11,566 nucleotides of DNA from a bacterium (GTDB taxonomy: Archaea; Thermoproteota; Nitrososphaeria; Nitrososphaerales; Nitrososphaeraceae), in assembly GCA_014381105.1 (NCBI GenBank), contig JACMIO010000077.1, positions 1 through 11,566 of the forward strand, in the 5' to 3' direction. The notes under the pieces are model-generated. The model did not search any database and was not told the origin of the DNA. It worked only from the letters and a program-made list of their open reading frames with translations. This document shows positions 6,842 to 11,566 of this stretch, in pieces; positions within the stretch are counted from its first letter, which is position 1; the number at the start of each line of letters is the position of its first letter. A program made the position numbers and the translations under genes.

Positions 6842-6853
6842 TTATTATTTAAA
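6842..6853 (-). promoter_or_regulatory. TATA-like box of yjbQ-family gene
   Basis: On the - strand this reads atttaaataata, centred about 25 nt before the ATG at 6823. It is the clearest TATA-like match in the window and fits a leaderless transcript. Confidence 0.6.
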
Positions 6854-6870
6854 TGGTACATGGTTACGAA

Positions 6871-6890
6871 AATAAAAAAACTCTTATTAG
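6871..6890 (+). promoter_or_regulatory. Probable promoter of propeller gene
   Basis: The stretch aataaaaaaactcttattag holds two candidate TATA-like boxes. The first would start the transcript about 20 nt before the ATG at 6919, the second about 7 nt before. I cannot decide between them by eye. Confidence 0.35.
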
Positions 6891-6918
6891 ATCTATTAAC
6901 AGTTCAAATCGCTAAAGC

Positions 6919-8508
6919 ATGTTCAGTATTCAAACTAAGACAAGACCTAGGTTACTCTTTTTGATACTTTCAGTCGCAATAATACTCTTAGTGGTGGGTT
7001 TTAACTTGGGCAAATATAATATTGCTTTGGCGCAATCAGACCAATTTCCTCAATTGCAGAGTACTTCCAGAGACCAAGCGATCTTACAATTTCAAATGCA
7101 ATTTTGTGGAATGAATTCTACACAAAATAGCAACTCTTTTGTCACAGAATATTTACTTCTTCAGAAATGCGAAATGCCTCTTGGTATTTTGGCAGACAAT
7201 GATTCAGTATGGTATATTTCAACCAAGTTGGGTCATCTTGGCAAATTAAATACTATGGATAAAAATATTCAGGAATTTACAATTCCTGTCTGGGATAGTC
7301 GATCAAGGCCGACTGATATTTCACAAACATGGGACATAAAATCGGACTCGAAAGGAAACATCTGGTTTACTGATGAAAAACAAAATGGAATATGGAGATA
7401 TGAACAAGATATCAATAGTTTTAGCTTCTTTCCTATTCCGGAACGTCCTTCAGCATTTGGAACTATCTATCCTGTTTCAATAGTATTCAACGAAGATGAT
7501 ATTTATCTTGCCGGAATTCGATCAAAATCCCTTTGGTTTGCAAATGTATCAGATCTGAAAAACAATTCGTCTGAAGGTATATCAAATATTTCTCTGCCAT
7601 TATCTTCATTCAAAGGAATAGATCCAGATCTTGTCAGCACTGGTTCAATCGAAATAGACAAGGATCGTAATGTCCTCTGGATTTCGGTACTTGCGTTTGC
7701 TGTTAAAGGTCAGTTATTCAAGTTTGATATATCTTCAAGAACTTTTACAACCTATGATCTACCACCACACCTTGATTCACCAGTAGGTATCGCTATTGAT
7801 AAAAAGGGAAATCCTTGGGTCACCGATCATGGCACTAGCATATTTTTCATGGTAAATTCAACAAACGGCAAAGTTACCGAATATAGTACATCACCACTCC
7901 TCATCAGCTCTGCTAATGGTCCAAATGTTTCCGGTGATACACTACCATATTGGATAAAGATGGATCCAGCAGGAAATTTATGGTTCAACGAACATGTTGG
8001 TAACAAGCTTGCAAGATTCAATAATACAGATGGGACACTTGTTGAATATAGGATACCTACGCAAAATAAATTCATGCCACCCGGGATTTCTAATACTCTT
8101 CAGTTTTCGATAGGAAAAAATAACCAAATATGGTTCTCAGAATGGACAGAAAATAAACTAGGCATGTTAAATGGTTCAAAGGCTCTCCCATTTGTTGTAG
8201 ACACTAGCACTACGGAGTATACTGCAAAGAAAGGTGAGACTATTGAAATCCCTCTTGTAATTTCGGCCATTGATAAAGTCAATATCAAGATGATAGCATC
8301 ATCAACATTCACCAAAACTGGAAGCTTTGGCAATTCAACATTTTCATTTAGCCAGGAATCTTTTTCAATGAATTCAGGAGAGACAAAGAATATTACATTT
8401 TTAGTTACTCCTTCAAATGATCTTGCAATAGGCGATTATACTATAATGATTGGGGCAGAAAATAATGAAGTATCGTACCTGGATTCAATAAAAGTACATA
8501 TTTCTTAA
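6919..8508 (+). CDS. Secreted streptogramin-lyase-like (Vgb-like) beta-propeller with Ig-like C-terminal domain
   Basis: This exported protein of 529 residues begins with a basic stretch, a hydrophobic segment (11-29) and a possible signal-peptidase site after IALAQS (about 39-40). The middle (about 85-425) is built from repeats of the 'D..GN.WF.(D/E)...N.I.R' type seen in virginiamycin B lyase and NHL propellers: WYIS (98), NIWFTDEKQNGIWRY (147-161), VLWISV (252), NPWVTDHG (298), NLWFNEHVGNKLARF (353-367) and QIWFSEWTENKLGML (403-417). That suggests six or seven blades. The last 100 residues (about 428-529) form an Ig-like/NEW3-like beta domain with KKGETIEIPL and NSGETKNITFLV. Cys63 and Cys84 may form a disulfide. 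Many N-x-S/T sequons suggest glycosylation. No C-terminal anchor is visible. Drug lyase activity should not be assumed; similar proteins are common in these archaea and may bind ligands or the cell surface. Confidence 0.8.
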   Translation: MFSIQTKTRPRLLFLILSVAIILLVVGFNLGKYNIALAQSDQFPQLQSTSRDQAILQFQMQFCGMNSTQNSNSFVTEYLLLQKCEMPLGILADNDSVWYISTKLGHLGKLNTMDKNIQEFTIPVWDSRSRPTDISQTWDIKSDSKGNIWFTDEKQNGIWRYEQDINSFSFFPIPERPSAFGTIYPVSIVFNEDDIYLAGIRSKSLWFANVSDLKNNSSEGISNISLPLSSFKGIDPDLVSTGSIEIDKDRNVLWISVLAFAVKGQLFKFDISSRTFTTYDLPPHLDSPVGIAIDKKGNPWVTDHGTSIFFMVNSTNGKVTEYSTSPLLISSANGPNVSGDTLPYWIKMDPAGNLWFNEHVGNKLARFNNTDGTLVEYRIPTQNKFMPPGISNTLQFSIGKNNQIWFSEWTENKLGMLNGSKALPFVVDTSTTEYTAKKGETIEIPLVISAIDKVNIKMIASSTFTKTGSFGNSTFSFSQESFSMNSGETKNITFLVTPSNDLAIGDYTIMIGAENNEVSYLDSIKVHIS

Positions 8509-8509
8509 C

Positions 8510-9697
8510 CTAATTTACCTGTTCAAGAGCTTCAATCCCCGGCATTTTATCCCCCGCCAAAAATCTCAAACTCGCCCCACCTCCGGTAGACAGATGAGAT
8601 ACTTCACTTTCTGATACGCCTGATTTTTTCAGGGCCGCAATTGTGTCCCCACCACCGACAAGCGTCATCGCTCCTCTCCAAAATGCAAGAGCCATACTCC
8701 TGGCTACATTCATAGTTCCGCTTGCAAATTGTCCTACTTCAAACAACCCCATAGGTCCATTCCAAAAAATAGTACCAAAGCCATTTCCACCTATTTCTGA
8801 AGAATAAATCCTAGAAGTTTCGATGCCAATATCAAATCCACTCATTCCATTTGGTATATCGCCAGTTACAGTAGAATATGAGTTCTCCTCAGAAGAAACA
8901 ATATGATCTACTGGAAGTAATATCTTCTCACCATAAGAAGAAAGTGCGTTTTTTACCCAATCAAAATGTTCCTCATCAAATAACGAATTACCAATGTTAA
9001 ATCCCTTCGCCTTAAGAAATGTATAAGCTGCGCCTCCTCCTACCAGTAATTTGTCTGCCTTTGGGAGTAAATTTTCCAAGGCACCAATTTTATCCTTAAT
9101 CTTAGAACCGCCTACTACCAAGGTAAATGGCTTTCTTGGATTATATCTTATCATGGAAAGATATTCTATCTCTTTTTTTAAACTAAACCCTGCTAAACGG
9201 ATGTCGAAATTTCTTACAGCTCCATATGTAGAAGAATGTTTTCTATGAGAAGTGCTAAAAGCATCATTTACGTATATATCGGCCAAGGAGGATATAGATT
9301 TTGAAAACTCGGGGTCATTATTCTGCTCTTCAGCATAATATCTCAAGTTCTCCAATAGCAAAATGTTCCCAAGCCCAAGTTTCTCTATCTTGCTATTTAC
9401 TTGGGTACCTATGCAATCTTGGACAAAGTCAACATTTCGGTTAAGTATTTCTTGCAATCTTGTTGCTACTGGGGCTAGAGAATTATTATTATTACGTAAT
9501 GCAGGTCTACCTAAATGAGAAGCCAATATTACTTTGGCCCCTCTTTTCACAAGATACTCTATAGTTGGAATTGCACTTCTTATTCTATAGTCTTCAGCAA
9601 CAGCTCCGTCGCTAACCGTTACGTTAAAGTCTACTCTGACTAGAACTTTCTTTCCATAATATTGAATATCATCAAGGTCTGATATAGATCTAAGCAA
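8510..9697 (-). CDS. pgk: Phosphoglycerate kinase
   Basis: This enzyme transfers phosphate between 1,3-bisphosphoglycerate and ADP. In an autotrophic archaeon it probably runs mainly toward gluconeogenesis. At 395 residues it is full length. N-domain substrate contacts are VRVDFN (20-25), SHLGRP (60-65), Arg119 (LENLRYY) and Arg152 (DAFSTSHRKHSS, where most enzymes have DAFGTAHR). The C-domain nucleotide site has GGSKIKDKIG (196-205), NGPMGLFE (313-320), GGGDT (348-352) and the closing TGGGASLRFLAG. The start must be the TTG at 9697. An in-frame stop lies directly upstream, no ATG or GTG occurs before VLVRVDF, and a TATA-like box stands 21 nt upstream. Its stop is separated by one base from the stop of the convergent propeller gene. 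It shares a substrate pool with serA (3-phosphoglycerate), but the two are not linked in transcription. Confidence 0.96.
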   Translation of the reverse strand: MLRSISDLDDIQYYGKKVLVRVDFNVTVSDGAVAEDYRIRSAIPTIEYLVKRGAKVILASHLGRPALRNNNNSLAPVATRLQEILNRNVDFVQDCIGTQVNSKIEKLGLGNILLLENLRYYAEEQNNDPEFSKSISSLADIYVNDAFSTSHRKHSSTYGAVRNFDIRLAGFSLKKEIEYLSMIRYNPRKPFTLVVGGSKIKDKIGALENLLPKADKLLVGGGAAYTFLKAKGFNIGNSLFDEEHFDWVKNALSSYGEKILLPVDHIVSSEENSYSTVTGDIPNGMSGFDIGIETSRIYSSEIGGNGFGTIFWNGPMGLFEVGQFASGTMNVARSMALAFWRGAMTLVGGGDTIAALKKSGVSESEVSHLSTGGGASLRFLAGDKMPGIEALEQVN

Positions 9698-9713
9698 CTA
9701 TTTACTACTAAGG

Positions 9714-9723
9714 ATTTTATATG
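9714..9723 (-). promoter_or_regulatory. TATA-like box of pgk
   Basis: On the - strand this reads catataaaat, about 21 nt before the TTG at 9697. This short spacing leaves little or no room for a leader, which supports TTG as a real start codon. Confidence 0.5.
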
Positions 9724-9788
9724 ATAGTAGGATAAACTTTTCTCCCTACATCAAAACCTGCTAATTCATTATACTATCTTTTATCTGT

Positions 9789-10127
9789 CTATGTGTAAGG
9801 ATTATTGTCTGACTTTCGGATTTCAATTGTGACTCTATCCCCCACTCGGATTCCTATATCTTCATACTCCCTGACGCTTACCTTGAATGTAGGAGAATCA
9901 CTAGCGCCTCCGCCCGTCATCATTCTTGAAATATTTCCCATTGCCTTTGGAAGGTTCTTCATCATGTCTTCCGGAGACGAGAATGCCATAACGTTTGAGC
10001 CAAATGGATTTGTTGGTTTGTCAGTTTTGTAATCATTAGGATCACTAAAACCAACGTATACGTAAGGACTTCCATCCTGTGCCGCTTCTATGCGTGCAAC
10101 AACAAAGTCTTTTTTCATACTTGCCAT
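9789..10127 (-). CDS. Small protein of unknown function
   Basis: I do not recognise this 112-residue protein, though it looks like a conserved thaumarchaeal protein. It has no Cys, no signal peptide and no membrane segment. The N-terminus (FVVARIEAAQDGSPYVYVGF, 8-27) and C-terminus (TFKVSVREYEDIGIRVGDRVTIEI, 80-103) are strand-rich and resemble the two halves of a small barrel. The turn IRVGDRV is of the kind common in OB/SH3-like folds. Between them is a Met-rich, probably helical linker (FSSPEDMMKNLPKAMGNISRMM, 49-70) and a Gly-rich turn. The ATG at 10127 is favoured over a second ATG at 10118 because a TATA-like box lies 24-25 nt before it. It follows rpl10e on the same strand after a 174-nt gap, with its own promoter and two small palindromes. 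Confidence 0.75.
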   Translation of the reverse strand: MASMKKDFVVARIEAAQDGSPYVYVGFSDPNDYKTDKPTNPFGSNVMAFSSPEDMMKNLPKAMGNISRMMTGGGASDSPTFKVSVREYEDIGIRVGDRVTIEIRKSDNNPYT

Positions 10128-10147
10128 ATTACTTCTTGTCCTAAAGG

Positions 10148-10155
10148 ATATAATT
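10148..10155 (-). promoter_or_regulatory. TATA-like box of the 112-residue protein gene
   Basis: On the - strand this reads aattatat, centred 24-25 nt before the ATG at 10127. It marks a promoter separate from rpl10e and decides the start codon in favour of 10127. Confidence 0.55.
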
Positions 10156-10171
10156 GCTTTTCCCTATTGAA

Positions 10172-10186
10172 GTGTGCAAATCACAC
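10172..10186. repeat. Short inverted repeat upstream of promoter
   Basis: GTGTG and CACAC arms of 5 bp are separated by a 5-base spacer. It lies 45-59 nt before the start codon at 10127 and about 17 nt beyond the TATA-like box, where an archaeal activator could bind. At this size chance occurrence is quite possible. Confidence 0.3.
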
Positions 10187-10236
10187 AGGATTTCATCTCA
10201 AAACATTTACCAAAGTCAGGAACTCTAGCGCCAATT

Positions 10237-10249
10237 TGTAACCATTACA
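10237..10249. repeat. Short inverted repeat TGTAA-CCA-TTACA
   Basis: Two perfect 5-base arms flank a 3-base spacer in the 174-nt gap between rpl10e and the 112-residue gene. It could be an operator-like site; it is too short for a convincing terminator and has no T-run. The rest of the gap (10128-10301) shows no gene or RNA that I can recognise. Confidence 0.3.
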
Positions 10250-10301
10250 TTTGCGCAATAGTGGATTCAATGATATCGAGTAAATTTGAGTACTAGTTAT
10301 T

Positions 10302-10808
10302 CTAGTTAGATTTCTTGCTTAATTCAGTTATTCTAACACTTATTGGACAGCCTAATTTGCTTGATGCAACCTTAAAGCCGCGTTTAGCAAGCTCTAAATT
10401 TTCTTTTGAAACAAATGCTTCAAATATTGATTGTTCTGGCTTTACCCTTGCAGCAAGACCAGTAGCCTTACCAAAAGCTCTCCTCATTCCTTCCTGTAAT
10501 CTGTCTGCTCCAGCAGTTGCAATCATTTTATTTTCACGTAAGACTAAATGAGGATAAACTGTAAGCCTAGAAAAGAAACTCAAGTCACCGGCTTGAGCCA
10601 TTGACTTGTTTGCCGCAAGCCTTGCAGCTTCTAGTGCGTTGTGCCTAATTTGCATTTTTTCGCTAACAATTAGTTCAAGTTTATAATCATAATCTTGTTT
10701 GGATTGGCCTGATGAAAACCTTGCAATTTTTAACTGAGGTTTTCCAGAAATATATTCTCTCCTAACATACGGCATTCCCTTTGTTTCTCGGTAATTAACG
10801 CCTTTCAC
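10302..10808 (-). CDS. rpl10e: 50S ribosomal protein L10e (uL16 family)
   Basis: This is the archaeal L10e protein, equivalent to bacterial uL16 and eukaryotic L10, which sits near the peptidyl-transferase centre and the tRNA-binding groove of the large subunit. It is 168 residues long, the usual archaeal size. Typical blocks are NYRETKGMPYVRREYI.G.P at the N-terminus, ALEAARLAANKSM (58-70), YPHLVLRENKMIATAGADRLQEGMRRAFGKATGLAARV and the C-terminal SSKLGCPISVRI. The start is GTG at 10808; an in-frame stop lies two codons upstream, and the next Met (residue 12) would remove conserved residues. A TATA-like box lies about 23 nt upstream, so the mRNA probably begins almost at the GTG. It diverges from the tRNA endonuclease gene. 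Confidence 0.96.
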   Translation of the reverse strand: MKGVNYRETKGMPYVRREYISGKPQLKIARFSSGQSKQDYDYKLELIVSEKMQIRHNALEAARLAANKSMAQAGDLSFFSRLTVYPHLVLRENKMIATAGADRLQEGMRRAFGKATGLAARVKPEQSIFEAFVSKENLELAKRGFKVASSKLGCPISVRITELSKKSN

Positions 10809-10824
10809 AATTCATCACTTGTTT

Positions 10825-10836
10825 TAATACTTAAAT
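10825..10836. promoter_or_regulatory. Bidirectional TATA-like element between rpl10e and endA
   Basis: The sequence taatacttaaat is nearly self-complementary (its other strand reads atttaagtatta). It is centred about 23 nt before the GTG of rpl10e and about 32 nt before the ATG of endA, so a single AT-rich element may serve both divergent genes in a 54-nt gap. Confidence 0.5.
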
Positions 10837-10862
10837 CCCTCTTTCAGAGTGATTTAATCGTT

Positions 10863-11459
10863 ATGTCTTCAGAAGCAGATCAAAACAGTGAATTCCAAAA
10901 CGTCATTGAGGGATTTCTAACCAAGAAATGCTTGATAAAGATAATTGATACAAGATCTCAAGATCAGCTTCGAACCAAAGGATATGGAGATAAAGAAGAC
11001 AATGATTATTTTCTTGAAACCTATGAAGCACTTTACCTCATTTACCTCAACAAACTGGTCATTACGAACGGTAGTATAGATAACTTTGGCAGTTTACTAA
11101 AACAGGCATTAAAATACGATAAGGAAATAGTTACTAAATTTCTTGTCTATAGAGACTTAAGAAGTAGGGGATATGTTGTAAAAGAAGGATTTGGATTTGG
11201 TGCTGATTTTAGAGTTTACGAAAGAGGAGGCTATGAAAAGAAACGTGCAAAACTCGTAGTGTTTTGCATTAATGAAGGCATTAATGTGAAAGTCGGAGAG
11301 CTTTCAAAAAATGTACGTGAAATTGAAACAATGGGAAAAAATGCGATTGCTGCTGTGGTTGAAAGACGTGGTGAAGTTATCTATTATAAGCTCACGAATA
11401 TGAAATTTAATGAGAACAAGAAACAGGAGTCAAGTTTAACTTTGCAGGAAAGAAAATAG
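10863..11459 (+). CDS. endA: tRNA-splicing endonuclease (EndA family)
   Basis: This is an EndA-family protein of 198 residues; the family cuts introns from pre-tRNA at the bulge-helix-bulge structure. The N-terminal domain (about 1-85) has the archaeal LETYEALYLIYLNKL helix. The catalytic domain (about 88-182) includes FLVYRDLRSRGYVVKEGFGFGADFRVYERG with Tyr119 as the expected catalytic Tyr, and Lys159 (MGKNAIAAVVERRGEVIYYKL) as the expected Lys. The third member of the family triad, a His about 10 residues after the Tyr, is not there. Arg128 or Lys127 occupies that place, while the distance to the Lys (31 residues from Arg128) is normal. It could be a lineage-specific variant or a subunit that works with another. 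A polar tail (183-198) follows. The ATG at 10863 lies in a short divergent gap with rpl10e. Confidence 0.85.
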   Translation: MSSEADQNSEFQNVIEGFLTKKCLIKIIDTRSQDQLRTKGYGDKEDNDYFLETYEALYLIYLNKLVITNGSIDNFGSLLKQALKYDKEIVTKFLVYRDLRSRGYVVKEGFGFGADFRVYERGGYEKKRAKLVVFCINEGINVKVGELSKNVREIETMGKNAIAAVVERRGEVIYYKLTNMKFNENKKQESSLTLQERK

Positions 11460-11468
11460 TTAATAAAC
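11460..11468 (+). promoter_or_regulatory. TATA-like box before the right-edge gene
   Basis: The sequence ttaataaac stands directly after the endA stop and is centred about 30 nt before the GTG at 11494. It fits a short-leader transcript for the gene cut by the window edge. Confidence 0.35.
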
Positions 11469-11493
11469 TAGCCAGGAAAATGTTAAATGCAGA

Positions 11494-11566
11494 GTGCCAT
11501 TCAAAGAGATCTACTGTCAAGATTGCAAGATAATTTTGGCTAGATATAATGAAGACTATTTCTCCG
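11494..11566 (+). CDS. Partial small CxxC protein, cut by window edge
   Basis: Starting from GTG at 11494 the frame stays open to the end of the window and gives 24 residues beginning MPFKEIYCQDCK. A C-x-x-C pair (residues 8 and 11) suggests half of a zinc ribbon or similar small metal site, followed by IILARYNEDYFS. The frame has no ATG; the nearest upstream in-frame stop is at 11464, so GTG is the best start. It resembles small conserved thaumarchaeal proteins with the same opening, from memory only. The function is unknown and the rest lies outside the window. Confidence 0.55.
   Translation, partial: MPFKEIYCQDCKIILARYNEDYFS

Noticed and set aside
7827..8333. - strand frames opposite the propeller gene
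   Set aside because: They have no signal, domain or promoter of their own, while the + strand propeller repeats are continuous through the region.
6919..8508. Call as a true virginiamycin B lyase (antibiotic resistance gene)
   Set aside because: Only blade motifs are shared; the catalytic His/Glu set could not be placed with confidence and the protein is much longer, with a secretion signal and an Ig-like tail.
1..11566. Mobile element, prophage, CRISPR array or defence system
   Set aside because: No transposase, integrase, terminal repeats, regularly spaced repeats or defence-type domains; gene content is ordinary chromosomal.

Overview
The window is AT-rich archaeal chromosome. It carries archaeal/eukaryotic-type ribosomal proteins (eL15 and an archaeal L10e/uL16), an archaeal tRNA-splicing endonuclease, a signal peptidase with His in place of the bacterial Lys, and TATA-like boxes about 20-30 nt upstream of start codons in place of Shine-Dalgarno sites. 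The protein sequences read as Thaumarchaeota (Nitrososphaeria). The low GC, a secreted streptogramin-lyase-like propeller and a small protein resembling a thaumarchaeal family of unknown function suggest a soil-type Nitrososphaerales lineage such as Nitrosocosmicus. The genus is an inference from memory, and no ammonia-oxidation marker lies in the window.

Layout, left to right. A + strand pair encodes SufD, which helps build Fe-S clusters, and a small Rieske ferredoxin that carries one (75-1845). A type I signal peptidase on the - strand then diverges from a small protein of unknown function on the + strand (1856-2896). A run of five - strand genes follows, most with its own TATA-like box: eL15, an ACT-less D-3-phosphoglycerate dehydrogenase (serA), a small membrane-anchored protein, a class II fumarase/aspartase-family lyase, and a YjbQ/UPF0047 protein (2910-6823). 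A large secreted beta-propeller protein on the + strand (6919-8508) converges with phosphoglycerate kinase (- strand, 8510-9697), with one base between the two stop codons. Next come a 112-residue protein of unknown function and ribosomal protein L10e (both - strand). The tRNA-splicing endonuclease (+ strand) diverges from L10e. The right edge cuts a small CxxC protein that starts with GTG.

Most of these are housekeeping genes: Fe-S assembly, translation, tRNA intron removal, serine synthesis, C4-dicarboxylate/aspartate chemistry, gluconeogenic carbon flow and protein export. They do not form one pathway. The only likely operon is sufD-Rieske; elsewhere each gene tends to have its own promoter, many of them consistent with leaderless or nearly leaderless transcripts. 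No intergenic stretch exceeds about 175 bases. I found no rRNA, tRNA, CRISPR array, insertion sequence or phage gene, and nothing that amounts to a new multi-gene system. The items most worth checking are the endonuclease without its usual catalytic His, the mixed fumarase/aspartase signature, the propeller protein with an Ig-like tail, and two small palindromes upstream of the 112-residue gene.
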